Shown here piece by piece: positions 24,597-34,828 of a stretch of 64,000 bases of DNA. Within the stretch, counting starts at the first letter, position 1. Each line of letters begins with the position of its first letter. A program made the position numbers and the translations under genes. This stretch comes from a virus. The DNA lies in IMG/VR virus record IMGVR_UViG_3300021335_000009, positions 1 to 64,000 of that record; one strand, 5' to 3'. The notes under the pieces were generated by a model. The model worked only from the letters and a program-made list of their open reading frames with translations, ran no database searches and was not told the DNA's origin.

Positions 24597-25560
24597 TCTA
24601 AGCCTAGAGATAGTTTCTGAAATTTTGCAAGGAGTTACTGTACTAAGTAGCTCCTTTGGTTCTTTATACCTAAAACACTTGTCCCAATTCGACCAAAGAG
24701 AGTTAATATCTAAATCCAAGCTATTTAAAAAAGAAGCTTTGTCAAAAGGATTATCTACCGAAAAAGACGCTTTACAAGATTTGATAAAACACGAAATTTG
24801 GTCAGAAAAAAACGAGGAAAAAATTAAAAATCTAAATTTAGAAATAGAAAATTTAAAAAAAATAAATTCTCAGTTAATTTTGCCATCCAAAAAAAAGGAG
24901 ATGCAAAAACAATTAAAAGATAAGCAAAACGCTTTGATTTTAATTAGCGCCGAAAAAGAAGACCTACTTGGACTTACAGTAGAAAAATATTCAAACAACA
25001 AAATACAAAAAAATATTGTAAGCAATATGCTTTTTTACGATAAGCAGTTTACAAAAAGTGTTTTTGAAGATTTGTATGTTGATGAAATGTCCAAAGAAGT
25101 AGAGGTTTATAAAATTCAAAAAAGTTTTTTCGAAAAATTTAATGACGATTCTATATCTAAGGCTGCTTTAAGTGATAATTTTTCAGTTTATCTTCCTTTT
25201 TGTGAGGATGTTTTAGGTGTTTTTGGCAAGCCCTTGTCGCAATTAACCACTTATCAATTAAAGTTAATATCTTTTGGTAGGTATTTTTTAAATATTTTTA
25301 AAAACTCTACTAAAGAAATTCCTGAAAACGTAGCAAAAGACCCAGAGCTTTTAATAAGTTTTTACGAAAATCAAAAAGAAGGGTCAAAAAGACATACTTC
25401 AAAATCAGATGAAGGAGGATCTACTTATTTTGGGGCAACAAAAGAAGATTTAAAGTCAATTAAAGCTGATGATGAAAATGTTGTTGTTTTGTCAGAAGAA
25501 ATAAAAAAACAAGGAGGATCTTTAAATATGCAACAAATGATGGATTTACATAAAATATAA
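24586..25560 (+). CDS. Putative tail assembly chaperone, second part
   Basis: 324 residues. The N-terminus is helical, residues 80-130 are coiled coil, and the C-terminal 60 residues contain the segment GGSTYFGATKEDLKSIKAD and a short LNMQQMMDLHK end. It overlaps the preceding gene in a different frame and ends one base before the GTGTAA box of the tape measure gene. A role in binding the tape measure before tube polymerisation is inferred. Confidence 0.45.
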   Translation: MDNDLSLEIVSEILQGVTVLSSSFGSLYLKHLSQFDQRELISKSKLFKKEALSKGLSTEKDALQDLIKHEIWSEKNEEKIKNLNLEIENLKKINSQLILPSKKKEMQKQLKDKQNALILISAEKEDLLGLTVEKYSNNKIQKNIVSNMLFYDKQFTKSVFEDLYVDEMSKEVEVYKIQKSFFEKFNDDSISKAALSDNFSVYLPFCEDVLGVFGKPLSQLTTYQLKLISFGRYFLNIFKNSTKEIPENVAKDPELLISFYENQKEGSKRHTSKSDEGGSTYFGATKEDLKSIKADDENVVVLSEEIKKQGGSLNMQQMMDLHKI

Positions 25561-25566
25561 GTGTAA
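25561..25566 (+). promoter_or_regulatory. GTGTAA late-promoter candidate
   Basis: GTGTAATAAT 14 nt before the tape measure ATG, directly after the previous stop. Confidence 0.6.
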
Positions 25567-25574
25567 TAATTTTT

Positions 25575-28500
25575 ATGTCGGTTCAAGTAGGAGTAAGTTT
25601 AAGTCCAGTAGATACAAGAAAAGTTGACGCTGCTTTAGTAAGAATTCAGTCTGCGGCTAAAGGTGTTAGTTTTGGAGGCGGAGCTAAGTCTATTGAAAAG
25701 CTGTCAAGACCTCTTGGCAAAATCACTGGGCAAGCCACAGAGTTTCAAAAATCACTAGAAGCTTCTAATGCCCGTGTTATAGCTTTTGGTGCTTCTGTCG
25801 CTGTCATAAATAAACTTTCAGAAGCTTTTGCGGCTCTTGTTCAAAATACAGTTAAAGTTGAAGCTACTTTTGCAAAAATAAATATTATTCTTGGAGGAAC
25901 TCAACAGCAATTAGAAGAATTTGGAAATGGTATTTTTTCCGTAGCAAAAAAAACAGCAACTTCTTTTGACGAGGTTGCTGAAGGGGCTTTAGAATTAGCT
26001 CGTCAAGGTTTAGGTGTTGAAGAATCTTTATCAAGGGTTGAGACTGCTTTAAAACTTGTTCGCGTATCTGGTATAGATTCTAAGCAGGCTGTTGAAGGTT
26101 TAACGGCTGCTGTTAAAGGCTTTTCTGACAGTGGAATAACAGTGGCTCAAATTGCAGATAAACTGGCAGAGGTTGATACTAAATTTGCTGTTTCTACTGA
26201 AGATTTAATTAATGGTCTAGAAAGAGCCTCTGCTTCCGCTCGTGTTGCTGGGGTTTCTTTTGATGAACTTCTTGCTGCTGTAACCACTGTTCAAGAAAGA
26301 ACTCAACGTGGCGGTGCTGTTATCGGTAATGCTTTTAAAACTATTTTTGCTAGATTAGGAAGAGTAGATACCTTGGCCGTATTAGAAGATTTAGGGATTA
26401 ATGTTTTAGACGTACAAGGAAATGTTAGAGCGGCGGTCCCTTTATTTGAAGAACTTGCTGCAAAACTAGAAGGAATTGGTCTAAAAAGCGTAGAAGCAGG
26501 CAAAATTATACAAGAGGTTGCTGGTGTTAGACAGAGAGATATTTTAATTAGTTTAATTGAAGATTTAAATTCGGGCCAAAGTCAATTTGCTGCGGCTTTA
26601 AACGTGTCTGCTACTGCTGCTGGAGGTTTAGATAAAAAAAATGAATCTTTAAATAAAACTCTAGAAGCTTTAATTAACAATTTAACAGTCGGATCTCAAA
26701 AACTAGCTTCTGTTATTGGGGATTTAGGATTTACAGAATCAGCAAAAGACATTTTAAAAGCAATTTCTTCTGTAGTAAATGGAATTACTGATTTACTAAA
26801 AGGGGATTCAGTAGGGGCTAAATTTGCACAGGGAATTGTTAAGGGGATTGGTAGTATTTTAACTGGACCTGGAATAGCTTTAATTGGAGCAATATTTGTA
26901 AAACTTTTTGTTGATTTAACTAGGTTCGGAGCAAATTCACTAAAAAATATTTTAGGAGTTAATAAAGCAGCTCAAGAACAAAAAGCTCTTCAATCGTCTG
27001 TTCTTCAAACTCTTTTGCAAAACGAAAACATCCAAAAAGAAATTTTAAATCTTGAAGGAAATAAAGTAGCGCAAGAACAGCTTCTTTTAAGAATCTACAA
27101 TGATCAAATTAAAGCCTTAGAAAAAGTTAAAAAAGCTGCGGCGACTGTAACCCCTGGTCTTTTTGCTGCTGGCCTTAAAGGAGGCGAAAAAGGTGTTACA
27201 AAAAGAGCTGCCGATGGATACATAGCTTCAGAAAAACGCGATGTGGCCAATGGTGTTGGCGGAGCTCCGTCAAGTGCAAAAGTAGTATCTATTCCTAATT
27301 TTGCTTTCGGAGGTGGTAAAAAAGGAACAATGATAGCTAATACTAGCGAGTATTATGTTCCGAATTATGCTGGAGGTGGAGACGCTATATTTAATCAAGA
27401 CATGGTTAAAACAATGGGTCTTCCTGCTGGAGCTAAAAAAATAAATGCGGCTGGAGGATTTATTCCTAATTTTAGTATTTATTCTGATTTGTTAAAAAGA
27501 GCGCAAGACAGAAAAAGAGGCATAGACTCTAGTATCGCATCTAACCTTAGAAAAAACAAAATAACACAAAAAGAAGCTGAAGAATTAACCAAAATAGCTC
27601 AAGATGCTAGATCTGGCGCTGCCCCATCGATAGCTGTACAGCAAAAACAAAGAGAGAAGAAAAAAGAAGAAAAAGAAGCTTCTACTCTTTTTGATCGTAG
27701 AACTTTAATGATAATTCCTAGAAAAAGTAAAAAATTACAGGATGAGTATGGAATTCATAAAGGGCGACGAGTTGGATTTAAAGTAGCTGGATACGACAGC
27801 TATGAACAAGCTAAAGGCAAGCTTTTAAATGACGAGGAAATAGATAGAAAATTAGAAAATTTTGCATTAAATCTTGCTAACTCCGAATCCGCCAAAATCG
27901 GAAGCCCAATAAAACCAGAAAGATTAAGAGAAATTCCAAACAAAGGAGCTTTATCAGCCTTATCGGGAGTTATATTTGAAGCTTCTTTGGCGTCCATTAT
28001 AAAATCAAAAGATTTTGTAACAAACAATGCTAGATTTGATTTCGTAGGAAAAGATAAAGCGTCTAAGTTAAGAAAATCTTTGTTTTCTACAATACCAAAT
28101 ACAGCAACTCATATAGATGCGAAAATTAGACCATCTAAAGACAACAATGAAAGCTTTGCTAGTAAGGTTTTAAGTCTAAACGCTTCAAAAGGATACATTC
28201 CTAATTTTGCGTCTAATCCATTAGAAGATGCTATAGCCAGAGAAAAAGCCGCTGGACTTCCAATTAATCAAATCAGGATTAATCAAAGCGGAAAACTTCG
28301 AAATTCTCAAAACCCAATGGGTCTTGCTGTAACTAATACAAGAGATGAGCCAACTGGAAGAATTCCAAATTTTGCACAAATGTCTCTGGAAGAGGCTAAA
28401 AAAAACATGTCTCCAAAACAAATTTTATCTGGCTTTGCAGGCACACAAGCAAAGTTGGACTTTGCTGACGAATTATCAAAAAGCGCTGAAAAAGCATCTT

Positions 28501-30668
28501 CATCTTTAGACACTTCAGTTACAAAAATTCTTGCTTTTCAGCTTGCGATGTCAGGCTTAACTAGCACGATAACAGATCAAGACGGAAAATTTGCAACTAT
28601 TGGCAAAGAAATGTCTGGATTAGTAAATACCCTTCTTACTTTGCAGCTATTAGGAGCTGCTCCAAAAATACCTAAATTTGGAGGAAAAGAAGGTGGGAGC
28701 GTTTTAACAAAAACAAAAGAATTTGGCAAAAAAATTTTTAACAATAAGCCTATTTTGCAAGCGGGGGTTTCTTTTAAAACTTTAGCTTCAAATTTTGCAA
28801 AATTTGTTCCTGTTTTAGGGGGGCTTGTATTAGCCGCACAGGGCTTAAGTTCTGTTTTTAAAGTTTTTACTGGAAAAGGTATTTTAGAAGCTTTTGGATC
28901 TGAAGTTAAAAAAGCTTCTGATAATATAGAAGAATTTTCTAAAACAATAAGTTCTCAAAACGAAAAACAATTAAAATCAACAATAGAAGAAAAGCAAAAT
29001 CTTGTAAACTCTTTAATAAAAAGGCAAACAAAACTTCAAAACGAAGCCAATTTGCAAGAAAAACAAACAACAAAACAAAGAGTGTCATCTTTTGAGCAAA
29101 GAAAAGAAAGAAGTCGAAATCTTGAGCAAAAACAAATAGCCGAAGAATTAAAAAAAGCTACAGAAGAACTAGAAATAGTTAGACAAAGATTTAAAGATAT
29201 AAATTTAAGCTCCAAAACAGAAGGAGAACTTAAGAGTATAATTCAAGAAAGAAAAAATCTTGTTGAAGCTTTAAAACAACAACAACAAAATCTTGTTCAA
29301 ATTATATCAATTCCAAAAACAGGCCCAACAAAAGGGAAAAGAAAAGGAGTTAGCGTTCCTTTATCAGAAAGCCAGATTACCGCTAGCGCACAATTAAAAG
29401 AGGTTGAAGTAAAATTAAAAAAAGCTGAACAATCTTTATCGCTTGCAGAAAAAACCCAAGAAAAACAATCTAATGATTTAAAGTTGGCTTTAGGAGTTTC
29501 AAAAAGACTTCAAAAAGGGGCTGTTCCAAAAGGAAAGCTTAGTGTAGAAGGTGTTGGAGCTTCAGGAGCAACAGGAGATAGAAAAAAGTTATTAACAGAA
29601 GAATTAAACCTAGCCAAAGCCGCAGGAACAATTGACAAAATTAATACAGAAAACAGAATAGCTCAGTTAAAATTTGAAATAGAAAAAAGAAAAGAAGGTT
29701 TCAAAATTACACAAGATTTTGTGAAAGCATTAGCAGAAGCGGATAATCTTAGCTTAGAAGCTCAAGAAATTATTGATGCTAGAGTGGCTGCTGGAGATAA
29801 CCTACTTGCAATACAAGAAGAGCTTAACGAAAAAAATATTGAATTAACTGATAAAGTTAAAGAAGTTTTAGATTTAGGAATAGGACAACAAAAACAATTA
29901 GATTTAAGACTCGCCGCAAAACAAGAAGAGGTAAACTTACAAAAGGAAATAAACGACCTAGGAAGAGACACTTCTTTTACAGGCGGATTAACAAAAGGAT
30001 TTAAAGACCTTGAAAATAAAATAAAATTTTTCAAAAAAGATCTTGGGGAAGATATTCCTTTGCAGTTTGCTGACGGACTAGGAAACGCTTTAACTCAAGC
30101 AATTACTCAAGCTGAAACTCTTGGAGATGCATTGTCTCAAGCAGGAAGAGACTTTTTGGGTTACATGGTAGAAGCTTTTGCCCAACAAGCTGCTATGCAG
30201 GCCGTTTCAGGAATAAAAAGTTTAATCCCTGGTTTTTCAAATGGGGGGTCAGTAAGAGGGTATGCAACTGGAGGATTTATAAATTCATCAAACAGCTCAA
30301 TAGCTCCTAGCGACACTGTTCCAGCAATGCTGACTCCTGGAGAATTTGTAATCAAAAAATCTTCTGTTGATAAATACGGAGCTTCTTTTTTATCAAGCTT
30401 AAACGAAGGAACTTTACCAATGAAAGGATTTAATAACGGAGGGTCTGTTTCAATGATCTCTCCAGAAGCAGGGGCTCCAACTAGAGAATCTATAACAAAT
30501 CATTCTGAATTTACTTTTAATATAGAAAAGGGCAGCGCAAAATCTGAACAAGGATCTATCGAAAACGAGCAAGATTTAGCGTTTTCTAAAAAAATAAAAC
30601 AAGCAGTAACAACAATTGTTCAAGAAGAATCTAGAAGAGGTGGATCTTTAAATTACTTATACAGATAA
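25575..30668 (+). CDS. Tail tape measure protein with embedded nuclease-like module
   Basis: 1697 residues, the longest single gene without inteins. Residues about 50-400 match a phage tape-measure (TP901-type) domain (FDEVAEGALELARQGLGVEE, then RASASARVAGVSFDEL). Hydrophobic segments at 420-450 and near 1060-1090 could span membrane. The end (FSNGGSVRGYATGGFI, VPAMLTPGEFVIKKSS) is the usual C-terminal box. The motif [GA]-[YFRI]-[IV]-PN[FY]-[AS] occurs near residues 573, 595, 630, 875 and 930. Between the last three lies a module with E802, D822 and D848-A-K850, resembling a PD-(D/E)XK nuclease. It sets tail length and may enter the host with DNA. Confidence 0.9.
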   Translation: MSVQVGVSLSPVDTRKVDAALVRIQSAAKGVSFGGGAKSIEKLSRPLGKITGQATEFQKSLEASNARVIAFGASVAVINKLSEAFAALVQNTVKVEATFAKINIILGGTQQQLEEFGNGIFSVAKKTATSFDEVAEGALELARQGLGVEESLSRVETALKLVRVSGIDSKQAVEGLTAAVKGFSDSGITVAQIADKLAEVDTKFAVSTEDLINGLERASASARVAGVSFDELLAAVTTVQERTQRGGAVIGNAFKTIFARLGRVDTLAVLEDLGINVLDVQGNVRAAVPLFEELAAKLEGIGLKSVEAGKIIQEVAGVRQRDILISLIEDLNSGQSQFAAALNVSATAAGGLDKKNESLNKTLEALINNLTVGSQKLASVIGDLGFTESAKDILKAISSVVNGITDLLKGDSVGAKFAQGIVKGIGSILTGPGIALIGAIFVKLFVDLTRFGANSLKNILGVNKAAQEQKALQSSVLQTLLQNENIQKEILNLEGNKVAQEQLLLRIYNDQIKALEKVKKAAATVTPGLFAAGLKGGEKGVTKRAADGYIASEKRDVANGVGGAPSSAKVVSIPNFAFGGGKKGTMIANTSEYYVPNYAGGGDAIFNQDMVKTMGLPAGAKKINAAGGFIPNFSIYSDLLKRAQDRKRGIDSSIASNLRKNKITQKEAEELTKIAQDARSGAAPSIAVQQKQREKKKEEKEASTLFDRRTLMIIPRKSKKLQDEYGIHKGRRVGFKVAGYDSYEQAKGKLLNDEEIDRKLENFALNLANSESAKIGSPIKPERLREIPNKGALSALSGVIFEASLASIIKSKDFVTNNARFDFVGKDKASKLRKSLFSTIPNTATHIDAKIRPSKDNNESFASKVLSLNASKGYIPNFASNPLEDAIAREKAAGLPINQIRINQSGKLRNSQNPMGLAVTNTRDEPTGRIPNFAQMSLEEAKKNMSPKQILSGFAGTQAKLDFADELSKSAEKASSSLDTSVTKILAFQLAMSGLTSTITDQDGKFATIGKEMSGLVNTLLTLQLLGAAPKIPKFGGKEGGSVLTKTKEFGKKIFNNKPILQAGVSFKTLASNFAKFVPVLGGLVLAAQGLSSVFKVFTGKGILEAFGSEVKKASDNIEEFSKTISSQNEKQLKSTIEEKQNLVNSLIKRQTKLQNEANLQEKQTTKQRVSSFEQRKERSRNLEQKQIAEELKKATEELEIVRQRFKDINLSSKTEGELKSIIQERKNLVEALKQQQQNLVQIISIPKTGPTKGKRKGVSVPLSESQITASAQLKEVEVKLKKAEQSLSLAEKTQEKQSNDLKLALGVSKRLQKGAVPKGKLSVEGVGASGATGDRKKLLTEELNLAKAAGTIDKINTENRIAQLKFEIEKRKEGFKITQDFVKALAEADNLSLEAQEIIDARVAAGDNLLAIQEELNEKNIELTDKVKEVLDLGIGQQKQLDLRLAAKQEEVNLQKEINDLGRDTSFTGGLTKGFKDLENKIKFFKKDLGEDIPLQFADGLGNALTQAITQAETLGDALSQAGRDFLGYMVEAFAQQAAMQAVSGIKSLIPGFSNGGSVRGYATGGFINSSNSSIAPSDTVPAMLTPGEFVIKKSSVDKYGASFLSSLNEGTLPMKGFNNGGSVSMISPEAGAPTRESITNHSEFTFNIEKGSAKSEQGSIENEQDLAFSKKIKQAVTTIVQEESRRGGSLNYLYR

Positions 30669-31711
30669 TGAGTTTAAATTTTGCAGTTTACGACAGAGAT
30701 CAAAACGTAAGTGGAGATGTCCAACCTTTTTCTTTTGTACCAGAGTATGAATCTTCTATTATTTTTAATTATAAGAATCCATATTCTTATGCATCGGACA
30801 ATCACTATATTAAAAATTGTAAAAATTTAAACAATACCAGTTTATCTTTTGATTTAAAATTCACAAACAAGACTGAAGAAGAAGCTAAATCATTTTTGCA
30901 CCTATTAGAAAATACTCATTTAGAGGCTAATGGGATTTTAAACTTCAATCAACTCACTAATCAAAATGTAGAGTTGGCATTTCCAACAGGAAATATTTAC
31001 AAAAACTTATCTGGATTTTTGATTAATGATTACTCATTCCAGTATAATAAAAACTTATTAGACATAGATTTAAGTTTACAAAAAAATGGATACTCTTATT
31101 TGTTTGATTGGGGCGGGTCTTCTTATTTAAATACTGACAACTTTAACACAGGATGGTCTACAGGAGTTTCTTATGAAAAGTTTGATGTCATATATTACCC
31201 AGAGTACGTAACGGGCTCTAACCCTAATTTTTATCCAAAGACGAACAGAATAGAAAAGTTTTACTATTGCAATTCTGACCACTTATCGTCAGAAGACAAT
31301 AGCCCAACTGGAATAAATGGAAATGTTTGGAGCAGATCTTTTTTTTACGATATAGATGACGGCATTTCTATTTCTACAGATAGGTCTAATTCTGTTTATG
31401 ATGATAATTATTCATTTTCTCAATTTAACAAAAAAAACGCAAACGAGGGTTTAATAAAAGACCTGAAAATTTCTTTAAAAAATAGATCAGATAAAGAAAC
31501 AAGATCCATAATTCATTTTATGGAAAAACATGAAAATTCTTTACCTTTTGAGTTAAAACTTACGCAACTTTACGTAAAGAAAAAGTTTTTTATCGCAAAA
31601 CAAATGAAACATACATTTGTTTATAAAGACTGTAATACTATCGAAATAGTGTTAGATGAAATTTTAAAATTTAAAGAAGACCAACTTTTAGATTCTTTTT
31701 ATGTCAGTTAA
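30668..31711 (+). CDS. Distal tail protein with duplicated domain
   Basis: 347 residues, starting on the last base of the tape measure stop. Two related domains (about residues 40-135 and 262-345) each read LKFTNKTEEEAKSFLHLLE or LKISLKNRSDKETRSIIHFM and then a beta-hairpin ending in an I[DE][LI][DV]L strand, the layout of minor tail M or distal tail proteins. The central 120 residues (WSTGVSYEKFDVIYYPEYV, then YYCNSDH) resemble a small carbohydrate-binding module inserted between them. The next gene overlaps by 11 nt. A role in the tail tip is well supported by position. Confidence 0.65.
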   Translation: MSLNFAVYDRDQNVSGDVQPFSFVPEYESSIIFNYKNPYSYASDNHYIKNCKNLNNTSLSFDLKFTNKTEEEAKSFLHLLENTHLEANGILNFNQLTNQNVELAFPTGNIYKNLSGFLINDYSFQYNKNLLDIDLSLQKNGYSYLFDWGGSSYLNTDNFNTGWSTGVSYEKFDVIYYPEYVTGSNPNFYPKTNRIEKFYYCNSDHLSSEDNSPTGINGNVWSRSFFYDIDDGISISTDRSNSVYDDNYSFSQFNKKNANEGLIKDLKISLKNRSDKETRSIIHFMEKHENSLPFELKLTQLYVKKKFFIAKQMKHTFVYKDCNTIEIVLDEILKFKEDQLLDSFYVS

Positions 31712-32828
31712 TTTAGACAGACCTATTATAACATACGAAACATCTGCTTTTTTTCAAAGTAGCAGCCCGTCGTATGATTTAGCTTCAAACAGTGGAGAAA
31801 ACTTATCGTTTGTTCCTTTTGTTCAGGGCGTTGATTTTTCTTTTGATGTTCCTATGGATAGCGTAGCGTCAATAGGGACAAAAAGCTTCATAAATAGATC
31901 AAATACAATTTCTCCAGATATTAATTTTTCAATTAAAACTTTAGAAAATTTTGAGCACTTGTTTTCTAATTTGTTTGTTAGCGGGGCAATAAAAGATGAT
32001 TTAGACGATGATACAAATTTTTATGCAGTGATTGGAGATAAAAAAGGATTTGATGTGTCAAATCGAAGTTTGTCTGGAATTGATGTTTTGGGGTTTGGAA
32101 ATTGTTTTTTAAAAAATGTACAAATTTCTCAATCAATAAATGGTTTAATGACTTCCAATTACTCGTTTACGGCAAGTAATATTCAAGCACAAAAATTAGA
32201 ACAAAATGGCAATTTTTTTAGTGGGGATTGCCCAGCTATTAATTTAACAGGAGACCAAAAACAAGAAACAAAAGTTTTGTTTAATGAGATTGACGATTAC
32301 TACACTGGAGAAAGTAGCGGAATTATTCCTTCTTACTCTACTAATGTTTTAATTAGCGGTAGCGATTCTGTAGGTAGTTTTTTAGTAAAAACAGAAACCG
32401 TGCAAAATTTTAATCTTAATTTAGAAATACAAAGAAAACCTATTTACTCTATAGGCAAAAAATACCCATTAACGAGAAAATCAGTATTTCCAAGCGAAAA
32501 TTTATTTACTTTTTCTTCTAAAGTTTCAGATTTTGAAGTAAACGAAGAAAGATCTAATTTAAAAAATTTTTTAAATTTAAACGATAATTATACTTTAAAT
32601 ATAAGCGGCCAAAATAAAAGCGGAGAGGTTTTTGATTATGTTATTAAAAATGCAAAACTAGCTTCTAAAAACAACGCTATTTCAATAGAAGGAGATTTTG
32701 AAACAACTTTGAATTTTAAATTTGAGATTAATGAATTCAAAAGAAAAAATCATTTTCTTAAATTAGCAGATGGAGGGTTTTTGCTACAGCAAAATTTTTC
32801 AAAATTAATTACAAAACGAAACGCCTAG
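31701..32828 (+). CDS. Tail tube-like paralogue near the tail tip
   Basis: 375 residues. VQGVDFSFDVPMDSVASIG and the strands after it match the tail tube candidate at 20423-21562, indicating a diverged tube-fold protein, perhaps the tube initiator at the tip. It overlaps the previous gene by 11 nt and its stop ends at the first base of the GTGTAA box for the first fibre. No other domains are recognised. It could instead be a neck or terminator copy of the tube protein. Confidence 0.55.
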   Translation: MSVNLDRPIITYETSAFFQSSSPSYDLASNSGENLSFVPFVQGVDFSFDVPMDSVASIGTKSFINRSNTISPDINFSIKTLENFEHLFSNLFVSGAIKDDLDDDTNFYAVIGDKKGFDVSNRSLSGIDVLGFGNCFLKNVQISQSINGLMTSNYSFTASNIQAQKLEQNGNFFSGDCPAINLTGDQKQETKVLFNEIDDYYTGESSGIIPSYSTNVLISGSDSVGSFLVKTETVQNFNLNLEIQRKPIYSIGKKYPLTRKSVFPSENLFTFSSKVSDFEVNEERSNLKNFLNLNDNYTLNISGQNKSGEVFDYVIKNAKLASKNNAISIEGDFETTLNFKFEINEFKRKNHFLKLADGGFLLQQNFSKLITKRNA

Positions 32829-32833
32829 TGTAA
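32828..32833 (+). promoter_or_regulatory. GTGTAA late-promoter candidate
   Basis: GTGTAAT 16 nt before the fibre ATG at 32844. Confidence 0.6.
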
Positions 32834-32843
32834 TACAATAAAC

Positions 32844-34826
32844 ATGAGCAACGAAAGAGACAAAACAATTTTAGAACTTGTAGAACTCACTTCGGTAGAT
32901 AAAGTAAATGATTTTATTCCTATTGTAGAGCAAGCGTCCAATGAGACAAAAAAAGTTTCAGCATCTAACTTGCCAGTATCGACAGCGCAGCAGACAGCGC
33001 TTGACTTAAAAGCAGATGATGCAGATTTAACAGCGCACACTGGCAACACAAGCAACCCGCACAGCGTTACAGCAACGCAGGTGGGGCTTGGCAATGTGGA
33101 TAATACAAGCGACGCTGACAAGCCAGTAAGCACGGCACAGCAGGCGGCGCTAGACCTAAAAGCGGACGATGCAGATTTAACTTCACACACTGGCAACACA
33201 AGCAACCCGCACAGCGTCACAGCGGCGCAGGTGGGTCTTGGCAACGTGGACAACACAAGCGACGCTGACAAACCAGTGAGCACGGCACAGCAGACAGCGC
33301 TGGATTTGAAAGCAGATGCAACGGCATTGACGACGGAAACAAATGCGCGGATCGACGCTGACAACCGCAGAGAGTTTGCGGGTGGGGTGGCTTTGGATGG
33401 AGCGAGCGGATTATTTAATGTGCAGTCTTTAGCGGGAGCTACTGCGATTGATCAAACGCCGACAATATCTTTTAATTGGGATGCTCAAAACACTAATAAT
33501 AATCAAAGAATTGTAAATTTTGGAAATTGGCCTGTTTCGGGTGGGTTTTCAATCAATGCTTTTTCTTCTAATGTAAAACAAATATATTTTAATTTCAAAC
33601 AAAGTGGATCTAATAATGATTATTCACAATTTGTTTCTGATTCAAATGTATTTGATTTTGGCAAAATTGTACAAATCACTGCCATAATAAATCCATTAGG
33701 CCCGACACTTTATATTAATGGGTCATTAGTTAATTTAACTCAACTAACTGCACCGAATGGAACTTACGGTGAAGGGTCAACTAATTTATATATAGGCAAC
33801 TCAGAAACTTCTGTTTTAAACAGATACACTAAAGGCAGCATTTCCAACGTTGCCATATTCAACACCGCCTTAACCGCAACCCAAGCTGCCGAGCTATACC
33901 AGCAAGGGCTGCAACCTTGGCTCGCGGCAAATCCTGAGTATCGGCGGGGCTTGTCAGATCCAACTTATCAATCAGATTTTAGTTCTGGAACTGACGGTTG
34001 GGGTGGATTAGGTGATGAAGACGGAGTTACAGTTTCTCAAAACAGCACTGGAATCGGTGGAGAAATTAATACTCTTGTAGCAACAGTTGACACAAGCAAC
34101 GGAGTTCATGTGTTTTGGGATGATTTAGACCGCTACAATGGAACAGGATTATTCAAAATTAAATTTGATGTATATATACCTAGCAGTCAAAATATAAAGG
34201 GAGTACAAGTTTTAGTATCTTCAGGAGGATCAAATGTTTTTCAACCTACTTTAAATCCTACGTTGGACTCTTGGACTACATACCAAAGCAATGAGTTTAT
34301 AAGGACGGCAGCCGATTCTAATAGAATACTTTTTTATTTAAGAGATGAAAACGGGCGTGAATTTACAGGAAACGGAACAGATTTTGCACATTTTAAAAAC
34401 ATTGAAATAACGCAACTTGGCTCACTAGCAACCTTGCCACTAAACGACGACTGCCGACAGCTAAAAGACATCAGCGGCAACCGCAACGACGCAACGGCCA
34501 GCGAGTCAGGAGTCACGCATTTGAAGCAAGCAAACCAGCACTCATTCCGAGACGATCACGCCGACGGCACAGGCGGCAGCTACTTGATTGCCAATGCTGA
34601 CATACTCGCAGAAAATGAAGTCATAACAGGCGTGACAGTGGACGGCAGATTTCATGCAGCCAGCGGGGACCAGGACTTAACAAAGCGCAGGATCAAGCTA
34701 GAAGATCACGGCTCGCACGTTGACATCAAACGATCAAACGGCACGACAGACGATGCAGCAATTGCGGTGACAAATCCAAGCGATGGAACTGACTTTGCAA
34801 TCACAGTATTAACTCAACGCATTTAG
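32844..34826 (+). CDS. Tail fibre with LamG-like and jelly-roll domains
   Basis: 660 residues. The first 35 residues (LELVELTSVDKVNDFIPIVE) are an anchor shared with 35097-36527. Then come two and a half 40-residue units (PVSTAQQTALDLKADDADLT, then NPHSVTATQVGLGNVDNTSD), common in phage fibre shafts. Residues 190-355 resemble a concanavalin/LamG sandwich (YINGSLV, SNVAIFNTALTATQAAELYQ), and 370-520 a second carbohydrate-binding jelly roll. Parts at 32990-33420 and 34430-34820 are visibly richer in GC than the rest, a sign of mosaic transfer. Probably binds a host surface glycan. Confidence 0.75.
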   Translation: MSNERDKTILELVELTSVDKVNDFIPIVEQASNETKKVSASNLPVSTAQQTALDLKADDADLTAHTGNTSNPHSVTATQVGLGNVDNTSDADKPVSTAQQAALDLKADDADLTSHTGNTSNPHSVTAAQVGLGNVDNTSDADKPVSTAQQTALDLKADATALTTETNARIDADNRREFAGGVALDGASGLFNVQSLAGATAIDQTPTISFNWDAQNTNNNQRIVNFGNWPVSGGFSINAFSSNVKQIYFNFKQSGSNNDYSQFVSDSNVFDFGKIVQITAIINPLGPTLYINGSLVNLTQLTAPNGTYGEGSTNLYIGNSETSVLNRYTKGSISNVAIFNTALTATQAAELYQQGLQPWLAANPEYRRGLSDPTYQSDFSSGTDGWGGLGDEDGVTVSQNSTGIGGEINTLVATVDTSNGVHVFWDDLDRYNGTGLFKIKFDVYIPSSQNIKGVQVLVSSGGSNVFQPTLNPTLDSWTTYQSNEFIRTAADSNRILFYLRDENGREFTGNGTDFAHFKNIEITQLGSLATLPLNDDCRQLKDISGNRNDATASESGVTHLKQANQHSFRDDHADGTGGSYLIANADILAENEVITGVTVDGRFHAASGDQDLTKRRIKLEDHGSHVDIKRSNGTTDDAAIAVTNPSDGTDFAITVLTQRI

Positions 34827-34828
34827 AT

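Noticed and set aside
32825-33364. 179-codon minus-strand frame opposite the fibre repeats
   Set aside because: It mirrors the repetitive shaft units of the plus-strand fibre and lacks a promoter or known domain.
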